Source: DASQZJ01 sp035638775 (GTDB lineage Bacteria; Pseudomonadota; Gammaproteobacteria; UBA5335; SLRW01). From it: 64,000 nt of DNA. The position numbers and the translations under genes are program-made. The notes beneath the pieces are model-generated. The model searched no databases. It saw nothing but the letters and a program-made list of their open reading frames with translations, and had not been told where the DNA came from. Position 1 is the stretch's first letter, and the number at the start of each line of letters is the position of its first letter. Location of the stretch: contig DASQZJ010000005.1 of the NCBI GenBank assembly GCA_035638775.1, forward strand, positions 1 to 64,000, in the 5' to 3' direction. This document shows, one piece after another, positions 24,890-35,377 of the stretch.

Positions 24890-26684
24890 GCCAGTCCGTG
24901 GGAAAATCCGCCGCGTAGCCGTCGCTTGCCTGCAGCGCCGCCGCCAGCCCGCGGGTCCGGGGAAGCTGATAGCGGAAGAAGTACCGGCAGGTGCCGATCT
25001 TGCCCCGGTAGAATGTGCCCTCTCCGGCCCGGCCGGCGGCGGCCAGCGCGCGGGAGGCGCGGGCCGCCTGGCGCAGCCACTGCCAGCCCACCGCCACCAG
25101 GCCGAACATCTCCAGGAACACGGTCGCGTCCGCCAGGCCGTGCACCGGGTCGCCGGCGGCGATCCTCTCCAGGCGCTGCGTGGCAACCTGCCGCAGCATC
25201 CCCGCGGCGTCCTCGAGCATCTCGCATTCCCCGTCCAGACCGCCGCAGTCACGGGCTTCCTCCACTGCCGCGTCGATCCGTTCGAGGAACAGGTGAAAGC
25301 CCAGGCCGTCGTCCTGGCGCAGCTTGCGTCCCAGCAGATCCAGCGCCTGGATCCCCGTGGTCCCCTCGTGGATCGGGTGGATGCGCGCGTCACGGTAAAG
25401 CTGCTCCAGCACGTAGTCGTCGCAGTAGCCGGCACCGCCCAGGCACTGCAGTCCGGCGCTCACGGACTGGATCCCGGTCTCCGACGGCCAGGTCTTCGCC
25501 ACCGGCGTGAGCAGGTCCAGCAGCGCCGCCGCCTCCTGCCGCTCCCGTCCGTCGGCGGCCTCCGCCAGGTCCGCGTAACGGGCGGTCTGCAGCAGCAGCG
25601 CGAGGGAGCCCTCGACCACCGCGCGCTGGAACAGCAGCATGCGCCGTACGTCCGGATGCTCCCAGATCATCACGGGGGGCCGCTGCGGGTCGCGGTCGTC
25701 GAGCGGGCGGCCCTGGGGCCGCTGGGCGGCGTAGTCCAGGGATGCGTAATAGGCGGCGGACGCGATGCCCGCGGCCCCCACGCCGACATCCACGCGCGCG
25801 TGGTTCATCATCCGGAACATGTACTGCAGCCCCCGGTTTGGCTCGCCCACCAGCCAGGCCCGGCAGTCGCCGCCCTCGCCGAAATTGAGCTGTCCGATGG
25901 GCGCACCGCGGTAACCCATCTTGTGGAACAGGTTCGCCACGCGCACGTCGTTGTCGACCAGGCGGCCGTCCGCCTCCGGACGCTCGCGCGGGACCACGAA
26001 CAGCGAGATTCCCCGAACGCCGGCGGGCGCCCCCTCGATCCGTGCCAGCAACAGGTGCACGATATTGTCTGCGCCGTCGTGATCGCCGGCCGAGGTGAAC
26101 ACCTTCTGCCCGCGCACCCGGTAACTGCTGTCGCCCGCCGGACGGGCCGTCGTGCCGAGGTCCGCCAGGGCGCTGCCCGCGTGGGGCTCCGTCAGCGCCA
26201 TGGTGCCCTGCCAGCGCCCTGCCAGCATGGGCGGCAGGTAGGTGCGGCGCAGGGCGTCGTCCCCGAATGTCTCGATCAGGCGCGCGGCGCCGCCGGTAAG
26301 AAACGGATACACGCTCAGCGAGTAGTTCGCCGCCGAGATCACGAAGCGGAAGGCGGTGGTCAGCAGGAACGGCAGCTGCGCGCCACCGGCCGCCTCGTCG
26401 GCACCCCCCCCGATCCAGCCGGCCTCGCCGCACTCGCGCATGAACTCGCGCACCACCGGGTGGACCCGCACGTGCCCCGCTTCCAGCACCGGCGGTCGCC
26501 GATCCATCTCCACCAGGCAGGGTCGCATGCGCTCGCGCCCCAGACGCATGGCCGAGTCCAGCACCATGTCGGCCGTCTCGGCATCGTGCGCGGCGTAGCG
26601 CGGCAGCGCGGACAACCCGCCGACATCGAATACCTCGTGCAGAAGGAAACGCAGGTTGCGTTCGCTGACGAACTTTTCGCTCAC
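24879..26684 (-). CDS. Acyl-CoA dehydrogenase with C-terminal extension (DmdC-like)
   Basis: 601 residues from the GTG at 26684, with GGAGG upstream. Longer than ordinary members because of an N-terminal extension and a C-terminal helical domain (about 470-601), the arrangement of 3-methylmercaptopropionyl-CoA dehydrogenase (DmdC) and its many uncharacterised relatives. Motifs: TMALTEPHAGSALADLGTTA, QKVFTSAGDHDGADNIVHL and IHPIHEGTTGIQALDLLGRK with the catalytic Glu present. Most relatives act on fatty or branched acyl-CoA, so DMSP breakdown cannot be claimed. It is about 210 bp from the divergent ilvD. Confidence 0.9.
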   Translation of the reverse strand: MSEKFVSERNLRFLLHEVFDVGGLSALPRYAAHDAETADMVLDSAMRLGRERMRPCLVEMDRRPPVLEAGHVRVHPVVREFMRECGEAGWIGGGADEAAGGAQLPFLLTTAFRFVISAANYSLSVYPFLTGGAARLIETFGDDALRRTYLPPMLAGRWQGTMALTEPHAGSALADLGTTARPAGDSSYRVRGQKVFTSAGDHDGADNIVHLLLARIEGAPAGVRGISLFVVPRERPEADGRLVDNDVRVANLFHKMGYRGAPIGQLNFGEGGDCRAWLVGEPNRGLQYMFRMMNHARVDVGVGAAGIASAAYYASLDYAAQRPQGRPLDDRDPQRPPVMIWEHPDVRRMLLFQRAVVEGSLALLLQTARYADLAEAADGRERQEAAALLDLLTPVAKTWPSETGIQSVSAGLQCLGGAGYCDDYVLEQLYRDARIHPIHEGTTGIQALDLLGRKLRQDDGLGFHLFLERIDAAVEEARDCGGLDGECEMLEDAAGMLRQVATQRLERIAAGDPVHGLADATVFLEMFGLVAVGWQWLRQAARASRALAAAGRAGEGTFYRGKIGTCRYFFRYQLPRTRGLAAALQASDGYAADFPTDWLSD

Positions 26685-26892
26685 GGAAGCGCCTCCCCGG
26701 AACGGATTTGCCACCCGCAGGATCGCCGCCCCGCGGCAGGCCCGGGCGCGCTGAGGGCCGGCCCGGCCCGGAGATGCTACCAGTCTTCCCGCAAGCGTGC
26801 TCAGGCAGGAGCTATGGGCCGGCGGGCGCGTGATGTACAATCCCGATCCTGCCGTTTGCACAGTGATCGCCCCAGAGCCGAGGACCATTCTC

Positions 26893-28566
26893 ATGTCGGA
26901 CAATCAGCGCAGTCGAGTGGTGACCCAGGGCGCCCAGCGCACCCCCAACCGGGCCATGCTGCGGGCGGTAGGCTTCGGCGACGAGGACTTCGACAAGCCG
27001 ATCGTCGGGATTGCCAACGGCTACAGCACCATCACGCCATGCAACCTGGGCCTCAACGTGCTCGCCCAGCGCGCCGACCGGGCGCTGCGCGCCGCGGGCG
27101 CGATGCCGCAGATGTTCGGCACCATCACCGTCAGCGACGGCATTTCCATGGGCACGCCGGGCATGCGCTACTCGCTGGTTTCGCGCGAGGTGATCGCCGA
27201 CTCGATCGAGACCGTGGGCAATGCGCAGAGCATGGACGGCATGCTCGCCATCGGCGGCTGCGACAAGAACATGCCGGGAGCGATGATCGCCCTGGCACGC
27301 CTGAACATCCCGTCGGTATTCGTCTATGGCGGTACCATCAAGCCGGGGCACTACAAGGGCGAGGACCTGACCATCGTCAGCGCCTTCGAGGCGGTCGGTG
27401 CGTACTCGGCGCAGCGCATCGACGAGCAGGAGCTGCTCGAGGTGGAGCGCCACGCCTGCCCCGGGGCCGGGTCCTGCGGCGGCATGTATACCGCCAACAC
27501 CATGTCCTCGGCCTTCGAGGCGATGGGCATCAGCATCCCCTGGTCCTCGACCATGGCGGCCGAGGACTCCGAGAAGGCCGACAGCGCCGCGCTCTCGGCC
27601 GAGGCGCTGATGCAGGCGATCCAGAAGCGGATCCGGCCGCGCGACCTGCTCACGCGCAAGGCGTTCGAGAACGCCATCAGCGTGGTGATGGCGCTGGGCG
27701 GCTCGACCAACGCGGTGCTGCATCTGCTGGCGATCGCACACGCCGCCGGGGTCGAGCTCGCGATCGACGATTTCGAGGAGATCCGGCAGCGCGTCCCCGT
27801 ATTGTGCGATCTCAAGCCCTCCGGCCGCTACGTGGTGACCCAGTTCCACCGCGCCGGCGGGGTTCCGCAGGTCATGAAGATGCTGCTCGACCACGGGCTG
27901 CTGCACGGCGACTGTCCGAGCGTGACCGGCAAGACGCTGGCGGAAATCCTGGAGGACCTGCCTGGCGAGCCGCCGTCCGACCAGGACATCATCCACCCCT
28001 GGCACCGGCCCGTGTACCCCCGCGGACATCTCGCCATCCTCAAGGGCAATCTCGCCGAGGAAGGCGCGGTGGCCAAGGTTTCCGGGATCAAGCAGCGCAG
28101 CATCACCGGGCCGGCCCGGGTGTTCGACTCCGAGGAGGAGTGCATGCAGGCCATCCTCGACGGCGGCATCGCCGAGGGTGACGTCCTGGTGATCCGCTAC
28201 GAGGGCCCCCGCGGCGGTCCGGGCATGCGCGAGATGCTCTCGCCGACCTCGGCGATCGTCGGCTCCGGCCTGGGAGACAAGGTCGGCCTGGTCACCGACG
28301 GCCGATTCTCCGGCGGCACCTATGGCCTGGTGGTCGGCCACGTGGCGCCCGAAGCGGCCGCCGGCGGAACCATCGCGCTGGTGCAGGAGGGCGACAGCAT
28401 CACCATCGATGCCGACCGGCGGCTGCTGCAGCTGAACGTCGAGGACGCGGAGCTGGCCCGACGTCGCGACCGCTTCCGCATTCCGGAGCCACGCGAAACC
28501 CGCGGGGTGCTGGGCAAGTACGCGCGCCTGGTTTCGAGCGCCAGCCGGGGCGCGGTCACCGACTGA
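26893..28566 (+). CDS. ilvD: Dihydroxy-acid dehydratase
   Basis: 557 residues from the ATG at 26893, the expected size. Dehydrates 2,3-dihydroxy-isovalerate and -methylvalerate in valine and isoleucine synthesis, using an iron-sulfur cluster. Cluster ligands are in TPCNLG, GGCDKNMPG (about 117-125) and HACPGAGSCGGMYTANTM. The C-terminal EGPRGGPGMREMLSPTSA and TDGRFSGGTYG motifs are intact. Isolated from other ilv genes. Confidence 0.96.
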   Translation: MSDNQRSRVVTQGAQRTPNRAMLRAVGFGDEDFDKPIVGIANGYSTITPCNLGLNVLAQRADRALRAAGAMPQMFGTITVSDGISMGTPGMRYSLVSREVIADSIETVGNAQSMDGMLAIGGCDKNMPGAMIALARLNIPSVFVYGGTIKPGHYKGEDLTIVSAFEAVGAYSAQRIDEQELLEVERHACPGAGSCGGMYTANTMSSAFEAMGISIPWSSTMAAEDSEKADSAALSAEALMQAIQKRIRPRDLLTRKAFENAISVVMALGGSTNAVLHLLAIAHAAGVELAIDDFEEIRQRVPVLCDLKPSGRYVVTQFHRAGGVPQVMKMLLDHGLLHGDCPSVTGKTLAEILEDLPGEPPSDQDIIHPWHRPVYPRGHLAILKGNLAEEGAVAKVSGIKQRSITGPARVFDSEEECMQAILDGGIAEGDVLVIRYEGPRGGPGMREMLSPTSAIVGSGLGDKVGLVTDGRFSGGTYGLVVGHVAPEAAAGGTIALVQEGDSITIDADRRLLQLNVEDAELARRRDRFRIPEPRETRGVLGKYARLVSSASRGAVTD

Positions 28567-28590
28567 GCGGCGCGGCCCCGGGGATGCCGG

Positions 28591-31173
28591 TCAGGGACTC
28601 CCCGGCATCGACCCGATCCGGGCGCGCCCCTTCACGAACAGCTCCGCGGGCTGCACGGCGGCACCCTGCGCGTAGTCCACCCCCAGGATCCGGAGACGCT
28701 GCACGGTGGCCGGACTGTCCGCCCCCTGCGCGACGGTCTCCAGCCCCATCAGGCCGGCGATGCGGTTCAACGACTCCACCATGGCCGCGTCGACCGGATT
28801 TCCGGTCATGCCCTGGACCAGCTTGGCGTCGATCTTGAGCACGTCAACCGGCAGGTTCTTCAGGTACAGGAAGGAGCTCGCCCCGCTGCCGAAATCGTCC
28901 AGCGCCACGCGGCAACCGCGCTCCCGGATGCGGTGAATGAATGCGGTGGTCGCCGCCGGGTTGGTGAGGGCCGCCGTCTCGCTGATCTCGAAGCACAGGC
29001 GGGCGGCATTCGCGCCACTGCGGCGAAGCTCGGACTCGACGTAGTCGACGAAGCCCTCCGCCGCCAGGGCCTGGCCCGACACGTTCAGGGAGAAGAATCC
29101 CTCGTGGGCGTCGGGACTGCGTGCCAGCCGGGTAAGGGCAGCCCGTACCGCCCAGCGGTCGATGCTTTCCATCAGGCCGTAACGTTCGGCCCCGGGCACG
29201 AAAGCGCTGGGCGGCAATACCCGCCCGTTCTCGTCGATCATGCGCAGCAGCAGCTCACGCCCGGGCGGCAGCTCCGACCCGTGCCGCAGCGGCTGGATCC
29301 GCTGGGCGTAGAGCACGAAGCGTTCCTCCTCCAGCGCCTCGTAGACCCGGTGCAGCCACTGCATCTCTCCGTGCCGATGGGCGATGGCAATCTCGTCGGG
29401 CTGATACACGTGCACCCGGTTGCGCCCCTGTTCCTTGGCCATGTAGCAGGCCGAATCCGCCGCCGCCAGGATGTCGCTGACGGTTCCGCTGCGGGCCTGA
29501 ACGGGGACCACGCCGACGCTGACGCTGAGCTCGAAGGTCATGCGTTCCCAGACGAAACGGAACTGGGCCGCGATCTCCCGGAGGGTGCCCCCCACCTTCT
29601 CGGCCTCCTGCAGGCTGCAATTGAACAGCAGCACCGCGAACTCGTCGCCGCCCAGGCGGGCCAGAACGTCGTTGCCCCGGACGCGCGACCGCAGCAGCTG
29701 CCCGATCTGCCTCAGCAGCTCGTCGCCGCCGGCGTGGCCGCAGGTCTCGTTGATCAGGTTGAACTGGTCGATATCGAGATGACACAGCGCATGCTCGCGA
29801 TGGTGAAAGCGCGCGGTGTGCACGGCGTGGGTCAGCTGCGCCTCGAGTTCGGCCCGGTTGATCAGGCCGGTAAGGGGATCGTGCTTGGCCTGGTACTCGA
29901 TCTGCGACGCCATGCGGCGTTCCCGGCTGACGTCGTGAAACACCATTACCGCGCCGGTCGTGGCGCCGTCGCGATCACGGATGGGCGCCACGGAGCCGTT
30001 CACGGCGAAGACCGTGTCGTCAGGCCCGGCCATGGTCACCTCGTCCTCCAGGGAAACCGGCCGTCCCTCCGCCAGGCAGGCGCCGAGCGGGTCCTCCAGC
30101 GGCTTGTCCCCGTCCTCGCCGAACAGGCGCACGACCTCGGAGGCCGGCCTGCCGAGCGCGTCATCCAGGTGCCGGCCGGTGAGCCGCTCCGCGACGGGAT
30201 TGAGGTAGTCCACGCGACCGCTGACGTCCGTGCTCACCACCCCGTCGCCGATCGAGCTCAGCGTGACCTGGGCGCGTTCGCGCTCTGCCACCAGGCGCGC
30301 CTCCGCCTGTCGACGCTCTCGCTGGCGGAGCCGGCCGGCGCGCAGCAGCAGCGTCAGGAACAGGGCCGCCAGCGCGGACGCGACGACCAGGCTCAGCAGC
30401 GCCACCAGGCCGAGGTCGGCAACGGACATCGGGTGCCACATGCTCAGCTCAAGCGTCTGGCCTCCCACCGGGACGCTGCGCTCCGCGCGGAACAGTGGCA
30501 GCCAGGCGCGCGCCGGCCGCGGCGGCGGCCCCCGCCGGTACAGCGTGCGGCCGCCGGCGCTGAGCCGCACCCCGGTGCCGGCGCGGTACACGCCCGCGTT
30601 GGCCAGGAATCTCGCGGGGGCCAGATGCAGCCAGACGATGGCGGCGGACCCGGCGGTGTCCGCGCCCGGCGCATCGCCCGGGCGCCGGGCGCTGCGCACG
30701 AGGAAGTACCCGCCCTCGCCCGGCGCGGCGGCGACATAGGCATCCCGGCTGGCATCGCGGGCCTGCCGGAGCGCGGCGCCGGACAATGGCGGAGCACCGG
30801 GACGCCCCGCCGCGTAACGCGTGTGCATCCGCCCGTTGGCGATGCGCGTGAAACCGATGCCCTCGATGCCGGGGAAACGCTGCATGAGCCGGCGCGCCAG
30901 CTCCCGGAACGGTGCCGGGCCGGGACTGCGGCCGGCTTCGAAGAAACCCGCGACCGCCCCGAGCGCGCCGGCGCTCTCGCCCACGCGCTCCGCCAGGGCG
31001 TTGTGCATGAAACGGGCCTCCCGCTGGAAAGCGATGCGCGCCACGGCGGCGTCATGGCGCAGCATCAGCCAGCCGGGAGGCACTGCGAGCAGCACCAGGA
31101 AAACGAGGAACAGGGCCACCTGCCCCGCCGCGGGACCGGCCCTTCGGGTACGCTCTTGTGGCGTCCTTGTCAC
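28591..31173 (-). CDS. Membrane CHASE-PAS-GGDEF-EAL cyclic-di-GMP signalling protein
   Basis: 860 residues from the GTG at 31173 (CAGGTG upstream); an open reading to 31254 has no ribosome site. A transmembrane helix at about 17-38, a periplasmic CHASE-like sensor, a second helix (about 255-280), a PAS domain (SSIGDGVVSTDVSGRVDYLN), a GGDEF domain with intact RLGGDEF, and an EAL domain of the ELLLRM subtype. In the EAL part the acidic and basic residues in SLNVSGQAL, FEISETA, LDDFGSG and VLKIDAK are kept. The Glu normally found in the late AE(G/F)VE motif is Gln (ETVAQGAD), so phosphodiesterase activity is doubtful, while cyclase activity looks possible. Convergent with ilvD. Confidence 0.88.
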   Translation of the reverse strand: MTRTPQERTRRAGPAAGQVALFLVFLVLLAVPPGWLMLRHDAAVARIAFQREARFMHNALAERVGESAGALGAVAGFFEAGRSPGPAPFRELARRLMQRFPGIEGIGFTRIANGRMHTRYAAGRPGAPPLSGAALRQARDASRDAYVAAAPGEGGYFLVRSARRPGDAPGADTAGSAAIVWLHLAPARFLANAGVYRAGTGVRLSAGGRTLYRRGPPPRPARAWLPLFRAERSVPVGGQTLELSMWHPMSVADLGLVALLSLVVASALAALFLTLLLRAGRLRQRERRQAEARLVAERERAQVTLSSIGDGVVSTDVSGRVDYLNPVAERLTGRHLDDALGRPASEVVRLFGEDGDKPLEDPLGACLAEGRPVSLEDEVTMAGPDDTVFAVNGSVAPIRDRDGATTGAVMVFHDVSRERRMASQIEYQAKHDPLTGLINRAELEAQLTHAVHTARFHHREHALCHLDIDQFNLINETCGHAGGDELLRQIGQLLRSRVRGNDVLARLGGDEFAVLLFNCSLQEAEKVGGTLREIAAQFRFVWERMTFELSVSVGVVPVQARSGTVSDILAAADSACYMAKEQGRNRVHVYQPDEIAIAHRHGEMQWLHRVYEALEEERFVLYAQRIQPLRHGSELPPGRELLLRMIDENGRVLPPSAFVPGAERYGLMESIDRWAVRAALTRLARSPDAHEGFFSLNVSGQALAAEGFVDYVESELRRSGANAARLCFEISETAALTNPAATTAFIHRIRERGCRVALDDFGSGASSFLYLKNLPVDVLKIDAKLVQGMTGNPVDAAMVESLNRIAGLMGLETVAQGADSPATVQRLRILGVDYAQGAAVQPAELFVKGRARIGSMPGSP

Positions 31174-31364
31174 TCGTGCACCTGCAAGCGTCTGCCTTTC
31201 ACGGACCCGGCGCCCGCGCGCGAAGCCCGCTCCGTCCCTGGCATGTTCCGGCACTGGTGCCGGCGGCCCGCGCGAGGCCGGTCGCTACTCATTCTGGGCA
31301 GGGAAGCCCCGCAATTCAAACACCAGTCATATTATAGGAACCTTTGCAGGAAACCCTGAGCACT

Positions 31365-34300
31365 TCAGGGGTTCCCCCGCGCGCTCCCGGCCATGGCCCG
31401 AACCTCCTGCACCAGGGCGGCAAGGCGCCGGTCCGACACGGACACGCTGGTACCCGTCTCCTGGGCGAACAACGATACGCGGTACTCCTCGAGCATCCAC
31501 CGCAGCTCCGCGGCGCCCGGCTCCCCGGCCTCGGCGAGCCGGGCGCAGACCGTCTCCCAGTGCGCCACCGCCTTCATCGCGCGCTGATCCCGGTCCAGCC
31601 GCCCAGGCAACTTGTCCAGTCGCCTCCCGGCCGCATCCAGGAAAGCCGCCAGGCGCGGCCGCCACTGCGCCGGCGTGGCCGCGACGAAACCCGGATACAC
31701 CAGCCGCTCCGCCTGCGCGGCCACGTCGCGCACGGCCGCCATCTGTGCCAGGGGGATGCTGCCCTGGAGCCGCTTCTGCAACGCCTGGCGGGCCGCCAGT
31801 GCCGCCGCCGCCTCGTCCGCGATGCGTTGTGCGGCCGGTACCAGCCCGCCCCGGCCCCGCTCCAGGCACGCGCGGAATGCGGCGGCGTCGCGGGGCAGCG
31901 GAGCCGGCTCCAGAAAGACCTCCGCCGTTGCCGCGTCCAGGATGTCCCGGCACAGCTCGTCCGCCCCGCCCAGGGACGCGTAATGGAGGCACATCTCCCG
32001 GCGCGCGGTGATCTCCTTCTCCAGGTAGCGGTACTGCTGGCGCAGCGCCCGCCGGACCAGGGCCGCGATCCCGCGCCGGTGAGCGCGCGCCGCCCGTCCC
32101 GGCTCTTCCAGCAGGCGCAGGGCCACACGGTCCTGCTCCGGAACCAGCGCCGGCCAGGCGCGCACCGGGGTGCCGTCCGCGTCCGTATCGATGTACGGGG
32201 GCAGCCCCGGGAAGTCCCGGCCCGACACGTCCTCGCGTTCGTGGCGGTCCCGCACCACGGCGCTGTCGAACGCCGCCAGCGCCTGCTCGCCCAGGCGCCG
32301 GCGGAGTCGCTCCAGGTCGGTGCCCTCCGCCCGGGGCTCGCCGCGCGCGTCGAGCACGCGGAAGCGCATCACCAGGTGCGGAGGCAACGCGTCCTCACGG
32401 AAATCCTCCGCCGCGATATCGACCCCGGTGATGCGCGACAGCTCCGCGGCGACCGCTTCGCGCAGTGGACGCTCCGAGCGCGTCGGCAGGCTCTGGGCAC
32501 AGGCCCGTGCGAACCGCGGTGCCGGCACGACGTTGCGGCGGAGCGACTTCGGCAGCGCGCGGATCAGCGCGGTGATCTTTTCCGGCAGCAGCCCGGGAAC
32601 CAGCCACTCGAACGGCTCCGCGGGCAGCTGCGCCAGTGCCGCGAGCGGGATCTCGGCCGTGACGCCGTCCGCCTCGGCGGCCGGATCGAAGGCGTACGAA
32701 AGGGGCACCCGCACGCCCCCGACCTCGATGAGGTCGGGGTACTGCCGTTCGATGCCCGCGTCCGGCCCACGGCGCAACAGCGTGTCGCGGTCGAGGTCCA
32801 GTATCCCCGGCTCGTGCTTCGCGGCGCCATCCAGCCAGCGTCGGAACCCGCGCAGGTCGCAGAGCTCGGCGGGCAGCCGCCGATCGTAGAAATCCGCCAG
32901 CGTGTCCTTGTCGACCAGCAAATCCCGGCGCCGAAGGCGTGCCTCCAGGTCCCGGACCTCCGCGATCCGCTGCCGGTTCCGTTCCAGCACCGGCGGCAGG
33001 CAGTCGAGGTCGCAGTCCACCAGCGCGCAGCGGATGAAGATCCGGCGCGCGCCCCCGGAATCCACGGGGGCATAATCCACGCCGCGCCGCTCGGCCAGCA
33101 CCAGCCCGTGGAGACTGATCTGCTGCCAGGCCCGCACCCGTCCCCGCCGCCGGTCCCAGTGCGGCTCGCGGGTGTTCCGCCGCAACAGGTGCGCGCCGAG
33201 CTCCTCGATCCAGGCCGGCTCGATCACCGCGACACAGGTTCCAAACAGGCGGCTGGTCTCCACCAGCTCGGCTGCCATCACCCAGCGCGGGCCCGAGCGG
33301 GCCAGCGCCGACCCGGGGTGGATCCGGAAACGCACGCCGCGCCGCCCCTCGTAATCGCCCTCCTCCCGGCGCCTGCCGACCTGTCCCAGCAGGCCGGTCA
33401 GCAGGGCGCGGTGGATCGCCGCGTATCCCGCCTCCCCGCGGTTCGGGTGGAGATCGAGCTCGCGCGCGTACTGCCACAGCTCCCGGTGAATGTCCTGCCA
33501 CTCCCGCATCCGCGGCCGGGAGAGAAAATGCTCCCGGCAGTAGCGGCGCAGCTCCGACTGCGACAGGTCCGCCGTCTCCGCGCGGTAGATCCGCCACAGC
33601 CGCAGATAACCCAGGAAGTCGGAGCGCTCGTCTCGGAAACGCGCATGGCGGGCGTCCGCCGCCTCCCCGCGGTCGGCCGGCCGTTCCCGCGGGTCCTGCA
33701 GGCTCAGCGCCGCGGCGATCACCAGGATCTCGGTCAGGCATCCCTCGCGCGCGGCGGCCAGGATCATCCGCCCGACGGCGGGCTCGACCGGCAGGCGCGC
33801 GAGGTCCCGGCCGACATCGCTCAGCTCGCCGTCGGCATCCAGTGCACCCAGCTCGGTGAGCTGGCGCAGTCCGTCGTTGACGCGCCGCTCGTCAGGCGGA
33901 TCGATGAACGGGAAGTCGTCGATTCGCCCCAGGTCCAGCGCCTTCATGCGCAGGATCACGCCTGCCAGGCTGGTGCGCAGGATCTCCGGATCGGTGAAGC
34001 GCGGACGCCTCTGGTAGTCCGTCTCCGCGTAGAGCCGCAGGCAGATGCCGGGCCCGACCCGTCCGCAGCGGCCGGCCCGCTGGTCCGCGCTGGCGCGCGA
34101 AACCGGTTCGATCGGCAGCCGCTGGACCTTGGTCCGATGGCTGTAGCGATTGATCCGTGCCAGACCGGGATCGATCACGTAGCGGATTCCCGGGACCGTC
34201 ACCGAGGTCTCCGCCACGTTGGTCGCCAGCACGATGCGGTGGCCCGTGGCACCGGGACGGAAGACCCGGTTCTGCGCGCGCGCGGCCAGTCGCGCGTAGA

Positions 34301-35267
34301 GCGGAAGCACTTCCGCGCCGGAAGGCCCTCGGCGCGCCAGGACCTCCGCGGTCTCCCGGATATCCCGCTCGCCGGACAGGAACACCAGCACGTCCCCCGG
34401 CCCTTCCCGCCAGAGCTCCCCGATGCCATCCAGGATTGCCTCCTGCAGGTCCGCGCGGCGGCCGCCATCGGCATCCGGCGGACGATGACGGACCTCCACC
34501 GGCCAGCCCCGGCCCGACACTTCCAGCACCGGAGCATCGTCGAAATGGCGCGAGAAGCGCTGTGGATCGATCGTCGCGGAGGTGATCACCACGCGCAGGT
34601 CGGGCCGGCGTGGCAGCAGCCGCTTCAGGTAGCCCAGCAGGAAGTCGATGTTGAGACTGCGCTCATGCGCCTCGTCGATGATCAGCGCGTCGTATTCGTA
34701 CAGACCGGGGTCGCTCCGGGTCTCGGCGAGCAGGATGCCGTCGGTCATCACCTTGATCGCCGCAGCGGGCTCCAGCCGCTCGCCGAAGCGAACCTTGTAG
34801 CCGACGCAGCGCCCGACCGGGGTGTCCATCTCTGCGGCGATGCGCGTGGCCACCATGCGCGCCGCCAGCCGCCGGGGCTGGGTATGGCCGATGCGGCCGC
34901 GCGCGCCGCACCCGGCCTCGATCAGCATCTTGGGGAGCTGCGTGGTCTTGCCGGAACCGGTCTCGCCGCAGACCACGACCACCTGGCAGCGACGCAGCGT
35001 CGCGACTATTTCCTCCCGGGCCTCCACCACCGGGAGCCCCGGCGGGTAGTGCAGCGGCGGCGTCGCCCGGCGGCGCAGGGCCACCCGCTCCAGGCTCGCC
35101 TCCAGGCGCCGGGCGATCCGGTCCAGCTCGCGGTCGACGGGCTGTCCGCGCCCGAGCCGACACTCGACACGGCGCAGCCGCCGGTTCAGATCGGGCAGAT
35201 CCCGGCTGCCGGCGGCCGTCACGCGGCGCGCCAGTTCCCTGAATTGTCGCTGTTCGCTGTCGCTCAT
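31365..35267 (-). CDS. hrpA: ATP-dependent RNA helicase HrpA
   Basis: 1300 residues, matching the ~1300-residue gammaproteobacterial HrpA. DEAH/RHA-type helicase that resolves stalled, collided ribosomes in E. coli. Walker A GETGSGKTTQLPK (about 99-111), DEAH in IIDEAHERSLNIDFLLGYL, motif III ITSATID, motif V ATNVAETSVTVPGI and motif VI SADQRAGRCGRVGPG. A winged-helix/ratchet, an OB-fold and the long HrpA-specific C-terminal domain follow. A very long open frame on the opposite strand is a codon-bias shadow. Confidence 0.95.
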   Translation of the reverse strand: MSDSEQRQFRELARRVTAAGSRDLPDLNRRLRRVECRLGRGQPVDRELDRIARRLEASLERVALRRRATPPLHYPPGLPVVEAREEIVATLRRCQVVVVCGETGSGKTTQLPKMLIEAGCGARGRIGHTQPRRLAARMVATRIAAEMDTPVGRCVGYKVRFGERLEPAAAIKVMTDGILLAETRSDPGLYEYDALIIDEAHERSLNIDFLLGYLKRLLPRRPDLRVVITSATIDPQRFSRHFDDAPVLEVSGRGWPVEVRHRPPDADGGRRADLQEAILDGIGELWREGPGDVLVFLSGERDIRETAEVLARRGPSGAEVLPLYARLAARAQNRVFRPGATGHRIVLATNVAETSVTVPGIRYVIDPGLARINRYSHRTKVQRLPIEPVSRASADQRAGRCGRVGPGICLRLYAETDYQRRPRFTDPEILRTSLAGVILRMKALDLGRIDDFPFIDPPDERRVNDGLRQLTELGALDADGELSDVGRDLARLPVEPAVGRMILAAAREGCLTEILVIAAALSLQDPRERPADRGEAADARHARFRDERSDFLGYLRLWRIYRAETADLSQSELRRYCREHFLSRPRMREWQDIHRELWQYARELDLHPNRGEAGYAAIHRALLTGLLGQVGRRREEGDYEGRRGVRFRIHPGSALARSGPRWVMAAELVETSRLFGTCVAVIEPAWIEELGAHLLRRNTREPHWDRRRGRVRAWQQISLHGLVLAERRGVDYAPVDSGGARRIFIRCALVDCDLDCLPPVLERNRQRIAEVRDLEARLRRRDLLVDKDTLADFYDRRLPAELCDLRGFRRWLDGAAKHEPGILDLDRDTLLRRGPDAGIERQYPDLIEVGGVRVPLSYAFDPAAEADGVTAEIPLAALAQLPAEPFEWLVPGLLPEKITALIRALPKSLRRNVVPAPRFARACAQSLPTRSERPLREAVAAELSRITGVDIAAEDFREDALPPHLVMRFRVLDARGEPRAEGTDLERLRRRLGEQALAAFDSAVVRDRHEREDVSGRDFPGLPPYIDTDADGTPVRAWPALVPEQDRVALRLLEEPGRAARAHRRGIAALVRRALRQQYRYLEKEITARREMCLHYASLGGADELCRDILDAATAEVFLEPAPLPRDAAAFRACLERGRGGLVPAAQRIADEAAAALAARQALQKRLQGSIPLAQMAAVRDVAAQAERLVYPGFVAATPAQWRPRLAAFLDAAGRRLDKLPGRLDRDQRAMKAVAHWETVCARLAEAGEPGAAELRWMLEEYRVSLFAQETGTSVSVSDRRLAALVQEVRAMAGSARGNP

Positions 35268-35377
35268 CCTGTGCGGGAGCGGACGATCCGGAGCCAGGCA
35301 AGGCCATTGGTCCCGGGGCGCGGTTCGCTCCGGAAAACCCGGGAAACGACTTCAGAATATCTCCTCATGTTTCTATT

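Noticed and set aside
25140..28181. Long open frame on the plus strand across the DmdC-like and ilvD genes (1013 codons)
   Set aside because: It is antisense to one well-supported gene and out of frame with another.
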